Shown in pieces: positions 35,760-49,100 of a stretch of 64,000 nt of DNA. The stretch covers positions 10,104,596-10,168,595 of the forward strand of contig NC_089740.1 in NCBI RefSeq assembly GCF_035083965.1, given 5' to 3'. The notes under the pieces are model-generated. The model saw only the letters and a list, made by a program, of their open reading frames with translations. It was not told the origin of the DNA and made no database searches. This DNA is from Branchiostoma lanceolatum. Taxonomy: Eukaryota; Chordata; Leptocardii; Amphioxiformes; Branchiostomatidae. A program made the position numbers and the translations under genes. Every line of letters starts with the position of its first letter. Positions within the stretch are counted from its first letter, which is position 1.

Positions 35760-37289
35760 TTTCCCGCCAACTACTTTATATAACTTTGGACAGCCCCAGA
35801 ACGTGGATATTCAATAGCTCCGACTGTTATGCAATTTAGACTGGTTATATTCAGAGTCCAGGGCACGCCATTCGGAAATGGAATCATTCATTTTGTCCGT
35901 AGGGTAGATAGAACTAACCATCTCGTATAAAGATGATACATTGTTCAATATCGTTCACGAAATCACTGTGTCGAGTATGGTGAAATATTTTGTTATTTAA
36001 TGGATGTTCATTACGTAAAGACATTCAGCTGTACTGTGAGATAAAAATATTGTCGAACGTCGGTACCTCCCCAATTTGTTTACGTCATAATCTTCAAGCA
36101 GATGTTGGGGTGGACGATTGAAAAGTTGTTTTATTGTTGTTTCTGACCCGCCAGCTTTGGGTAGTCTGGTATCCATCCTGGGCTTGAAATTCATTTTAGG
36201 AAGAGATGCACTGGTACACCTAACCTAACCTAACAATCTAGTTGCACAGAAAATTTTGGGGTGCACAAGATAGGATGTAGAATGCTGGCAAAACGTAATG
36301 ACAGGCCTCTCTTCTGAACGTGAATTCTGTAGCTAAGATTTTATCAAGTATATACAACAAAGGTTCTATCACTATTTCTGACACTTAGATGTCACGAATA
36401 TACTAACAGCTGAATACAATATATGCGTAACCCTACGCAAATGTCTAGACCCCCACACACAGTCAAGTTAGTTGCACCCTGTTGTTGGTTGCACAGCTAA
36501 TTCTGTGTGCACATAAGTGAATATGCACCGAGTATTTCGAGCCCTGTATGAGAAGATTATCCTAGACGTAAAAGATTCCTGAATATGGATGGCATCTGTG
36601 TGCAGGAATCTTTCAGGATGATATACCTATCCGAGAACCCGTTGCACATATGGTACTTACAGCACTGTCCACGGTGCTGACTACACATTCCATGGTACAA
36701 GCTACTCTTTCTTTTAAAATGCGGAGCACTAGGAAAGCGTTCAATATGCTGCAAAACATATAAAACAAGACGGACTCTATATCTGCTATTGGAAGAAGCC
36801 TTCAGAGAATAGACGTGGCCGCTGGCCTACTTTATCATAATAATGATAATGAAAATATTCTGTTTTTGCATATTCCTGCCCAGATGGGCTAAATGCACAA
36901 ATGACCACGCGTGGTCTAGAATATGCAAAATGTAAGACAAGAAATAATTAAATGCTACATTCTAACATCAAAAAGTCAAAACAAACAAAACTGTGGACTA
37001 TTGTAGTGGAGACATTTACTGTGCAAGATGTGTATCTGTGATAACAGGAATCTCTCCATGGGTGTTCAGAGACACCAGACGGCTGTAACCAATCAGCGAT
37101 CATTAAAGAGCAGGGACCCATTGTTCCTGTATTCATTCTTGACCGGGAAGCCATAGTGTGAACATCAATCTTTTCCTACACTATTGTCAATCTAATGTTG
37201 ATCACCTAATACGTGTCTTCTCTCTTTTTGAAACACTTGCAAACATAACTATATACTTTTTCCATTATACTCATTCGTAAATTGTAATG

Positions 37290-37327
<38 letters not shown>

Positions 37328-40150
37328 TCTCGGTTAGACATGACAAACAAAAATTAGGTATGATAAGTTTTTTGGTGTCATTTAGGGGGCATGAGATTTC
37401 TGTATTTTATATTATTCTATTCTAGATTTCTTAGCCACGGTTTAAACAGCGTATGAATCGTCCTGAGATACGAACCATTTGAGTCTCTTTGTCAGGGGCC
37501 TCGTTCTTAGCGGTTACAGTGAGATTCATGTTCAATTGAAATGGTACGACAGAAGTTGTTTGGTGACTTTGGGGTGGCGTACCTTTCAAAAGGTTTCTAC
37601 AATTTCATTACGACACTGTAAGATTATCTTCTTTTTGTAGTCAATTCTGATCCGAAGGAAGTTTAGGACTATCTAGTCAGAAATGCTCGTTTATCATGCC
37701 TTCTGTCACTCCCGGCACCCTAGAGTTAGAACGTGGCGGGCGCCTTGCTGTCGGTGACGTGTACCATTTTTGCTCTGGTTCTGCGTGGTGTAAAGGCAAT
37801 GTGCAGAAAGATGGGGCACGTCCAAAGTTGTGGACAGGGGACGAAGGGAGCTCGGAAGCAAGCAATGCTTGAGAGTAAATTTCAGCTAGAATCAACCATG
37901 ATTGACGTTTAAGATCGCCCACATTGTGGGCAATGTGTGAAACCCAGAAAGGGAAAAGTTCAAAAGAGCAAATATCTTGACAAGTGTTGCTCAATTCGGC
38001 TCATCAGTCTGTCTGTGTCCGATCGACTGACACTGAGAAATCCCCCGTACATTTCCACAACTTTGTCACCCAGTCACCAGTCAGGTAGACCATCAGTCTC
38101 TTCTTCCTCAGTCACATTTTCAATCGATGCCCTGTTAGGTAGTTTTTTCTTTCACTTTAGTTAAGGCAAGTTTCGCCGGATGGAATTCAGTTACTCTAAT
38201 GTGAATGGTAAGAAAAAGGCATTCAGATAAGTTGAAGGCCAATATGAATATCTACAATCTCATGGGTACGTTGTCCGTCCATAACTTGTCTGGTACCGGC
38301 CACCATCGACCTTTGGGTGACATTTCACGTTTAATTAGGTATGACAAAATTTGTCTGGTGATTTTTAGGGGGCGTGTCTGTCTATAGTACTCTCTACTTA
38401 AAGACACGGTGAAGCGTCGACTCTCATGTTATGAAAGCATCAAACTTCTGTATCATATTCTATTCTAGATTTCTTAGCCAAATTTTAAACAGCGTGAGTC
38501 GTCTTCAGACATGAGCTAATCGAGTCTCTTTGTCAGGGGCATCATGTTTAGCGATTAGACAATAGCCCGAAGTCAACAAACAGGTTTTATCACTATGTGA
38601 GCTGTCACTGGATCACGTGTGGCATAAATTACACCTGTTATGATATCCGATCGGATGGAATCTATGAAGTTGAGAAATGCATGTAATAGTTTGGTATACT
38701 TTTTGGTAACAGGCTTAACGCTTCGGACATTCATGTAGAGAAAGCTGACACGCTCTGACTGGTAGAGGCTACTTCTCAGTCAGACGCGACAAAAGTTGTC
38801 TAGTGACTTTTAGTGGGCGTGCCTGATGCCTGGGTCCAATTTCAGACTCCAAGCAGATGTTAGACTGAGGCTCCCGGACTGCGTGTAAATGCCTGTAACT
38901 GAGATAGAGAGGAATACCGATAGATATCAATTATGCAAACGAAGACCTAATTTGTATAACTGATGAAGAAGACTATAATCCTGTTGTGGTAAATGATGAG
39001 AATTTCATTCTTGCAGCATTTGGAAGTTAAGTAAAGTTGAATAGCGAGAATCACGAAGAATGATGATTACAAATTGCCAGGAGTCCTTTCCTACATACGT
39101 AGCGACATCTGCTTCTTTGGTAGTAAAAACACAAACAATCCAAATGATCCTGTAATCCTAATTGATATAACATCCTGTAGTTTGCACATCTGGGGATAAT
39201 TATTCAGGGTAATTACATTCCTAAAGGTTTACCGGCGCCAGACAGATATGTATGTTTCGATGGTCAAGAACAAAGGCAGTTCTGAGGCGACATTTGCTTC
39301 TTCTGTAGTATAAACGATCAAAACTAGAGTTTGGAGACCTCATATCTCCATGAAATATTCTGATTATGTAAATGACTTCCACATTTACATAATCTATGCT
39401 TGGTCATGTACACCTTTAACTAACTTACACATGTCCCAATGCAAAATCGACAGTCGACAAATTCTTTGAACAGGCAAGTCGTGTTGGAATGTTGAGTCAG
39501 CCGTTGAGGCGTCAAGATTCTAGACAATCCCATAAACAATATGCGGACTGAATGCGCCGCTTGTCTCAGAAAATGCTTCAGGCAAGTCATGTTGAGTTTT
39601 GTCAACACACAACTAAGGTTCATTCTTCATACCATTTTTTGTCGTATGATATTCAGCCAGGCTTTGACAGAACCGACCGTCGACAAAGATCTACGCGATC
39701 TTTTCCTCAGAAGACGGCTGAATGTTGCACGAAACGTGCACGACTGTCACAAGACTGTCCTGAATTTTCTGTCTTAATGTCGTGCGATGAATAGACAATG
39801 ACCTTTCAGAGTATTGGGCAGGGTCACTGTTGCTTTAAGGTTTAATACTGACCTGTACTATATTTAAGTCCTCTTTGGAAAAAAACCTCACGGGGTTTTA
39901 TCTACTAGTATCCATAGTTTGGGGTACTTTTTGTTTCCTAATCCCTAATAATCTCCTTTTAAATGAACAGTATAAAATACAGTGTCCAATTTTGCATGGG
40001 GAGAGAAACGGAGTGAAATATGTAGGGTGCTTCTCTCAAACGTAACTCCAAAGCCTGGGTATAGCAGCTGTTATAGACAGTTGATGACAGTTTTCCGGAT
40101 GTCCATGCTCATTATAGTGTAGTAATTACGTATACGTTTCCTAACGTTTT
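35760..40150. other. Repeat-rich intergenic region upstream of the stand-alone lipoxygenase
   Basis: No recognisable P450 or other gene. It contains a segment at 36643-36835 that is paralogous to 53650-53842, a CTTTGTCAGGGGC...GACAGAAGTTGTTTGGTGAC repeat near 37490-37600 with decayed echoes near 38340, 38530 and 38790, and a (TA)n run at 37295-37322. A minus-strand open stretch at 35997-36194 (MDTRLPKAGGSETTIKQLF at its start) looks protein-like but has no supported splice partners. The 5' UTR exon and promoter of the lipoxygenase must lie somewhere here and were not resolved. Confidence 0.5.
39640..39700. repeat. Dispersed repeat with GACAGAACCGACCGTCGAC
   Basis: The segment containing GGCTTTGACAGAACCGACCG and AAAGATCTACG recurs diverged near 48525 and, in the opposite strand, near 63690-63730 (GTCGACGGTTGGTTCTGTCA). 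The shared family links the two lipoxygenase loci. Confidence 0.5.
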
Positions 40151-40161
40151 GTTTCTAGGCA

Positions 40162-43100
40162 ATGGCTGGACTACCGAAAGGCGTGGACGTCCTTGTCAAA
40201 ATAAAGACGGGAACCTACGACGGCGCAGGGACCGACGGGGATATCTATATCAACCTTTTTGACTTCGATGGTAATGAGTCTGGCGAGCAATATCTCGACG
40301 TGTGGTGGAAAAATGACTTTGAAAAGGGGACAGAGGGAGAGTGAGTTGAAAGATATCTACTTTTGTATATCTATAGGTTTAAAATTCGCAACCTACGTCA
40401 CACGCAATGAGCTCCTAATTCACTTCCAGGTCAGGTTTGTATGTACTTTTGCTGAATCGTCGCACTGAATTTACTATTCTGACATAATCTATCCTTGATT
40501 ACGATTCTGTTTATGCCCTTTTATGCTCATCGTAAGGAGGAGACAGCCCTGTTGTTCATCTGTTGAAGTTATACAGTGATTTGTAACATTTACAGGTACT
40601 CTCTGACGGGTGTGAAAGTGAACTCGCCTATCAAAGACCTGAAATTGTGGCGGGGCAACAACCGCGAAAATGACCACTGGTTCTGCGACTCTCTCTCCGT
40701 CCAGCTTGAACCAAAAACCAACGGCCCGTCGTACTACTTCCCTGTACATCGGTGGATCGAAGCAGGTCAGTCTCAAATTGAACCAGCCACAATGTTGAAG
40801 CCATGTCTTGTGAATTATTGTATCTCCGTTATGACTGTATCGACTGTATAGCGTCATGTACCAATGGAAAGGGTATTTATTACCATTTACAATGATACCA
40901 TGTTTGTCACGATCATGCATTCAAAGGCCGAGCAGCGGCTGGCTATGCTAGTGCTTCACAAAACACAAATGCCAGAATATGCCAATCAACACAGTGTCTG
41001 TACAGGAATTTCGCAACCGATTTGGAGGGGGGGCACCCACAAAATCAGTCGACATGGTGCACGTTGCACAAAAGCGCGATCATACCAAAGGAGTCTTGTT
41101 TTGCGTTTACTTTTATCTCTTCTTTTTTTGATGATCAATATGAGAACCTGAAAGACCATCGCTTTTTTTTCTTACTTCGTTTTCTCACAGGCAAGGACGA
41201 CGTGGCACTGCACTCATGTATTTTGTAACTTATTTTGACAGTGCCATGTACAGACAACAATATACCCATTTTCAAGACCTGGATGGAGTGATCACGTGAG
41301 CAAATTCGTGGAAAGCACGTGAAGTGCCCTCCCAAGGGGCACAACAACGGTGGCGTCAGGGGGGCTCGAACCCGGGACCGCTTGGTTCTGGCCCGAACAC
41401 CCTGCCGTTATGCCTCACGACCCCACAGCATATCGCTTTTTGTTTGGTCACAAGGCAACTTTATGTCAATCGGAATAAACCCGAGTTCTGTCCGACCTCT
41501 GCTCGCAGGTACCTCTGTGTGGCTAGTTCCAGGGGGCGTCTGCCTTCCTCAGGATGAGACGCATCCCGACCAGAGGGAGAAGGAGCTCAAGGTAGTGCGA
41601 GAGCGCTACGCTTCCTTCTACCCCGTGGAAGGCCTCCTGCCCATGGTATGTTGATCGGATTGCTCGTGTATTCATTAGTTTTTTTTGTGTGTGGTTGGCT
41701 ATTTAGATGGTGTTTTAATCCCTTCTCCAGATACCTTTTAGTTACTTTTCAACAATACCGGCCTGCTAGCATGTTATATTATATAGCATAGCTAGCCCAA
41801 CCTTGGCCTAACCTTACAATCACGGCACAAGCTAATGAAAGAGCAGTGCATGAGATCGTAGCTACAATATAGGTGCATATAAAATTGTATTCGGTATCAT
41901 GTGATAATTTTCATCAATACCATTGCCCAGTTATCTTAATTCTTGTTATAGATACGGTGACTCGTATGTTAATGAAAGTTTCCACTCCCTTTTGTCTCTC
42001 TCAGCTGAGGAAGCTACCTACAGAGGCGGCGTTTTCAAAACAACAAACGGTACTTATCACTTCAAACACGCTATATATAACGTTACAAGCTGTGTCATTG
42101 ATTGACTTCGACACTATCGCTCACTTAGCAACAAAAAACAAAGTGGCTTGTGAATTTCAATTTGATTTACTATCTCTCCTCCGATTGTTTATATGCAGCT
42201 TACTGTTGGTATAGCTAATAACATAAATCCGTTTATTTCTGGAAAAAATATATTCACAGCATTCCATGATTAAGACGGCGGCCATACTCGGCTTGACAAA
42301 CTTGGACATAGCGATTAAAGGTGTCATCGGTATAGACGGCCGATGGGAATCTTTCGACAGCATAAACCAAGTTTTTCCACCAAGGAAAGTGCCCAAGGTG
42401 AGAGAAACTGGTCGTCACAAATTGCAATTGCTTTCATCATCTCACTTGCACTTCATTATGTACATCTTTGTCTAAGCTACCTGCATACTAATATAATGGA
42501 AATCCGTCGTTCCTGTGTTCAGTTAACAATCATCTTTTTGCTATTTACCCGTTTTACGCCACTTTCTGACATGCGTTATTTACCGTTTGGTCCTCAATAG
42601 GGGAAAACTAACTGGAAGACCGACGAGAACTTCGGTTCGCAGCGCCTGACGGGAGTCAACCCGACATCCATCCGCCTGCTCACGGAGATTCCGAAAGGGT
42701 AAGTTGAACTGAGAGCTCATTTAGCACATTTATATAGTTCGGAAAAGTTATTTAGTCAATACACGTGTTGAGCACATACAAAAAAAACAATCAATTGAGG
42801 TAAAGCATGCTGATTTTTCAAGTAGCTAGTGGTACGCACATTTACCTGTGATAACGATTGGTATGATCACTAGTAGATACCTTTTTCCTCTTAATCCCTA
42901 ACTGTAATTCCATACTAAGTGACTTAATGACCTAGCATGCCTATAACTTATTAAATCACTGGTAATAAAACTTTTAAATCCCTTACTAGGGATTTAATGA
43001 TCCTTACCATGGATTTAATGACCTAACATGCCTTTAACTTATTAAATCACTAGTAAGAGAATCTTTTAATCCCTTACTAGTATACTGGTGACTAAATGAC

Positions 43101-46100
43101 CTAGCATTAAATGCTGCTGTAACGTTACGTTCCACGGTGACTTCCACCCAATAAACTTTACCTTTCGATGTTTGCCGGTTAGCGAACATGTCATTTTTAG
43201 CTATAGACCTCGCCGACAGATGAACACAATTTAGATAATAGTAATAAAAAGGCGTATGAGATCACACACTGTACAGGGCTTGGCGCATTAAATCACCAGT
43301 AAGAGATTAAACGATATCGATTCTCTTACTAGTGATTTATAAGTTAGAGGCAGGAAAGGGATTTAACGATTCTCTTGCTAGTACATTAATTCCACGTGTT
43401 AGAGGTAAGCTATCTCATTAAATCACTAGTAAGGGATTTATATTGTAGTATTCACCAAATATGGGGCGATGACACATCTGACATCTGGGACGAGTTAGGG
43501 CACAGTCCCTGGTTAATAAACCTCCGGCCATGCGGTCCGGAGTCAGTCTGAAGTCCATCTCCGTGTGTGCGGCTGTGTCTCTGCTAGCCTTGTTATTACT
43601 ACATAACAATTGGTGGCAGCGGTGGGATCTAGGGATTTAAAGATTCCCTTAATGTGATTTCATGGGTTAGAGGCTTGCTATGTTCCCTGGGGCTATACTG
43701 ACTGGTTCTACTTACTACTACTAGCTAATATGATAGACGCTGCAGTGAGACGGTAGTGGTAAGTAGAATACGTCATTTTTGTCACGAGGATACGTACGTA
43801 GCAGAAGAGCTATACTCAAACGTTAGTTAACATATCATCGTTGTCTTTTAAAGAAACGTGTTAACCACTGAGTTTCCAACACGCTATAACTATATATATG
43901 GATCAGTGGCAGGTTTGGAGTGACGGCTGAAATGGTAGAGCCTCTCCTGCAAGGACTGACCCTTGATCAAGCCATCAAGGAGAAGCGCCTGTACTACGTG
44001 GATCATACCATCATGGGGATCACCTCCATGGCCAACACCACGGCCCCCAGACCCGTGAGACCTCGATTGTTTGTTTTTAGCTTGTTTGACAGGGGAATTA
44101 AGGCGTAACACATTGGCTTTGTAATTTGTTTTACAAGCTACGTAAGACCGTAATGATAAGTTTGATCCACTCACAGTGGGATGGGCCGTTAGGTATACTC
44201 TTATCGGCAAGTTCGATGGGTTTCTATTATCGCGCTCGAGGTTTGGCTCTCATTAAACATGGGAATTACGTCCTAATACATGACAAAAAGGGTTTCATTT
44301 TGACCTATGTCGAGTAAGGAACGTTCTATCCTTCACAATTGGTGAATTTTAAACAAGCATTTAGAGTACATCTCGCCATTATCATATCGCCATTATAGTT
44401 TATACACAACTTTTAGCTGGTCTAACTGAAGGAAATTACATCTGAATTTGTAGACTGAATTCTACAACATACGTGTATCTTGTATAGATGTGTGCTCCAT
44501 ACGCCCTGTTCTACGTCAATGCGAAGAAGGACCTTGTACCTGTGGCCATCCAACTGTACCCTAACACAGAGGACAAGCAGCATCCGGTGAGTGTCCGCGA
44601 CATTTTCTGTCCTGCGCCGAGTATTTGTTTTCTGTAGAGTCTGTTTGTGACTCAGACAGTGTGTATATATGTGGCTATCGACGTCTGTGTTTTGGGTTTA
44701 GCAGGATAACCTAATTAAGAATCTACCGATGACAGTTCTAAAATCTGGGAATTGCCTAGTCCGCTAGAGGCCAGATAGCCTTTGGTAAAGCCTAAGTCAC
44801 ATTTCAGAGTAAGAGGTATCCTTTGGGGTTTAGCCGATCTTGCCGGATTTGACGTTGGGAGCAAAGCTGCTTCCACAGTCGCAATATAAATAATGATAAG
44901 TTTATTGCAAGTTCTTGCCCGTAGGCTAATTGCAAGTACATGAAACATGCATGGAAGGACGGACAGACAATTGGTAACAATATAGCATGTGACTTTTCTA
45001 GTTCAAACACTAACGCTAAATTCTATCTTCTTTGGGTTTGACTTCTTTTTTCGAGACAGTGGAAGACGAATGCTCCCACTTTTTCTGTAATGTGTGGGTT
45101 TTGTGATGTTAACAGGAGCGTAGTTTTCTTTTGGTCTGTAAACATGAAGAAGTTTGGATGGAATTTGGTGGCCTCTTTAAACAGCTCCTTTCTTTCTTGA
45201 TCGTAGAAGGGGCAACTTGAAATAACATGTGTTTCGTCTTTCGCCTTGTGACTGACTATAAAAATAAGCATGTAGAGGTCGCAGGGACGCAGGCTGATTT
45301 CAAGTGAGAATTGCAGTTAACTCGTGTTACACCGGCAGCCGATGGGAGTTCCACGGGGGCCCGGCCGTCCGTACCGTGCAAACAGCGTATCAACTAGGCA
45401 TCGGTTTGGAAATGTGACAGGCATAAGGGAATTCATCCATTTGTAGGTGTTCCTGCCGAATGACCCGCCCAACACCTGGCTCCTGGCCAAGATGTGGTTC
45501 AACTGCGCAGATGCGAGCTATCATGAGGCCATCCCTCACCTTGGTACGTTTTATCATCTGATGGAAGTCGTGCTTTGATATAATTCAATTAATGTGTTAA
45601 TAGTGCTGTGTACGATAACTCAAGCACTGAGGAAATAAGCTAGATAAAAACAAGAAAAAGGATTCGTTGGATGAAGGTTAGACATTCGGGTAATAATATA
45701 CGCCAAAAAACAGTTACGCAAGCAACTGACACCCTCCTCCAGCAACGGCTGAATGCTCTCGGCAAGCCCTCCCGGCATCAGCCCTGCTATTCTAGCCCCT
45801 GATTCTGACTCCTGTGACGTTACTGACAGTTGCTCATGAATAAATAATTACCTAGACTTTTTTGGCACAAACAGTCGTTATTTTGTTCTGAACCCAAAGT
45901 AGCGATGTAAGACGTAACCTGATTGGCTGATAGCTTCCCAGCGACCTTTGCGGTTTTCCACAAGGCAACTTTAATTTTGCGGCAGCGCTATATTCACATA
46001 CTGCCACAGTTTTGGACAAAAATGTTCGCGGTGGTTTTAAGTGAAACGGTCGCCGCGAAAACCGCGAACATAAAACCACCGCGAACATTTCTGCAGATCG

Positions 46101-49100
46101 GTTCCATTTTGTTCCGTTACAGGTTTCACGCATCTCCTTGTGGAGGCATGCAACCTTGCAGCCAAGCAGAACCTGTCCCTCTCACACCCGATTCATCGCC
46201 TCCTGGAGCCGCATTTCATCTACATGTTCGCCATCAACGAGTGAGTCCACGATATGTTTTTTTGCCGTGCCGTAGGTAGCCTGGGTGCCAGACCACCGCG
46301 CTCCTGGCGCTAATCCTTCGGCCGGGGAAGCAACTCGCGCCGCCGCCACAGACAGCACACGGCCCACTAATTATCTCTCGCGCGGGATAGATATCAGGGT
46401 TCGGCTGCCAAGCGCCCGGGTGCCAACTCTATCCCTACTACTAGGTCTTCCCCGGCCAAAAAGGCTTATCATCGCATCGCGCGAAAGGTCTGGTATCCAG
46501 GCTATGCCGTAGGGAAATCAGAAATTAGTGTATAGAATGATTAGATTGTAATTATAATGTACTGTAAATCGTAAACTGAACAAATATTGACGAAACTGGG
46601 AAAGCTTGGACCGTACCTGTTTCTTCGAACCCCAAAACTTTCCAAGTCTCGGTAGGCACTATAATTGTGTTCTCATTTTGGCCCTAGTCCTGTACTACTA
46701 AACTCAACTCAGCTGTGACGTCACCCCTATAAGAAGATGTGTAACATATTTCACTTTTGCACCCTCCCCCCACAGTCTCGCCCTGGGTACGTTGATCGCC
46801 CCCGGTGGTGGCCTGGACAAAGCGACGCAGATCGGAGTCGAGGGAAGCTTCACGCTTATAAGGAACAAGTGAGGCAAAATGTTTATTTGATAAATGCTGG
46901 CAATGGCGTATCAGTGTTACATCTTATCCTACTTTCATTGTTTACGAAGGTTTATGTACCAGTTTGTGTTTTACACTGCAACAGGGTGAAGACTTGGCGT
47001 CTCGATACGGAGGGCACTCTGCCGGAAGACCTGAAAAACCGCGGAGTAAGTGGCTCGTTCTCAGTAAAATGTGCCGTATAGCTCATTTTTCAAGTACACC
47101 TACTGTGCATCCACTACCTTTTGTCAGTGACTGAAAAGGATCTGTAGTTCAAGAGGTATTTAATCAAAAACTGAAATTAACTTTCACTGACGAAAGGTAG
47201 TGGATGCTACCTGAAACAGCTGACCGTTTACAAATATATCCAAATGCTTGATGAGTATCTGTTATATAATTATCTTGCGCATATTATTGCATGGATGTCT
47301 GATTATAACCTATATCGACGTATGTTGAGTTTGTTCTTTTTCGAAAGGACTTCTACTGTAATGTGTGGGTACTGTGTTGTTGAGAGGAGTGTAGTTTTCC
47401 TTTCGTCTGCGAACGAGTAATCATGTTTTTTTACAATGAATTTCCTGCCACTAAAATGCATGGTTTATGGTAGGTTGACAACGAGGACTATCTGCCTAAC
47501 TACTACTATCGCGACGATGCCCTGCCTACATATAAGGTTATCAAGAAGTATGTCACCAAGGTTGTGGCATACTTCTATGGACCTGATGATAATGGTAAGT
47601 GGTTAGAATTGCGATTGCGTAACTAAGAGAAACACATATGCTAGAGATGCACTCTCAGTGGATTTGATTGTCCTGCAAACCACAGGTATCGAAGGAACGA
47701 GTACCGGTAAACACACTTGGTGCTGTACTAGCTCTTCCAATGCTATGTAGAAAACATAGGGAAGATTACTACAATTGCGCAAAGCTACAATAACTCTAGT
47801 GGTATGTCATAACGTGTGCAGTATGATGAGTGACTTTAAGCCCCTATCTCACTGGACTGAGCCACGTTGGCGGCAAATTCCTGTGGCATCGTCGCAAATT
47901 TTATGCTAATTTCCCTATGCCGTCTCACTGACGTGCCGGGTTATACTAATAGCTCAAATAAAGGTGCGTTTGTGAACGATAAACAATAGTGTAGCCCCGC
48001 GTTACATATCTGACAGCTCCACGCACTATGAATTTAGACACGGCATATATGATATCATCTACTCCATGTCCATCACAGACGAAGGCACGTCCGCCAAACT
48101 GGACGCGGATCATGAAATTCAGGGTTTTGCGAAGTCTCTTGTGGACAGTGGAATCCAGGTACGTGGTTGAAAGACGTCATTGACCATGATATTGGTGGTC
48201 TTTTAACTTGTAACATCTGATTACTTTCATTTGATAAATTATGATAGTCAAGTAGTCTGCGAAAAGCATGTGTGCAGGTCTCTGATGACCACTAGAGCTC
48301 TGAATTCATCTCATCTGGCTCCACTATTAAACTTCACTCCACCACATCACCTGTGATAATGGAAAACTTGCAGAAGTTTAGAAGATGTGTATGTGACCTA
48401 TAGTCTGAGATGTGAATTATCCTATTCATGGTTTAAGACTCATACAATACCTGGAACTCGATAAGGGCCAGTTAACATTCGCCGTTTTTCGTCGTAGAAT
48501 TTTTATGTCGTAGAGTTTTCAATCAGGCTGTGACAGAACCAACCAAGGATCTAAGACCTTTTTCTCTAAGACAGCATGAAACATGTATGAGAATGCCCTA
48601 AGCCACGTAACCAGGCCCTAATTGGAAACCAATACTGATGAACTGCCCTCGTATCTCACTATTACACACACACAGGGAGTTCCCGGGGCCGGAGACAAGG
48701 ACGGAAAACTGTCCGACGTGAATCAGCTGATCCAGATCCTCACCTCCATCATCTTCACCGCCAGTGTGCAGCACGCAGCCGTCAACTTCATGCAGTGGGA
48801 CCAGTACGGCTTCGTACCCAACATGCCGCTTGTGCTGGAAGGAAAACCACCGAGAACTAAGGTGTAGCAACAATTTCTTAACACTACTGCACTCGTTCTC
48901 ATTTAGATATACACATTTTGTAACTTCCGTTACCGTTTGAAGTAAGACGTTTTGACATTAAGATTTGCCACATAAAAGGTGCCAAACTGTCGTTTTTATG
49001 ACGACTTGAAATTTCTCTGGATTTTAAAAACGACAGTTTGGTACCTTATATGTGCCACATCTTAAGGCCAGAAACGTCTTACTTCAAACGGTAACGGAAG

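Noticed and set aside
36215-36235. CCTAACCTAACCTAAC resembling telomere repeat
   Set aside because: Only three CCTAA units, not the chordate TTAGGG form, and inside ordinary sequence.
35800-40150. A P450 upstream of the stand-alone lipoxygenase
   Set aside because: No heme-Cys, ExxR or I-helix motif was found in any frame; only repeats were seen.
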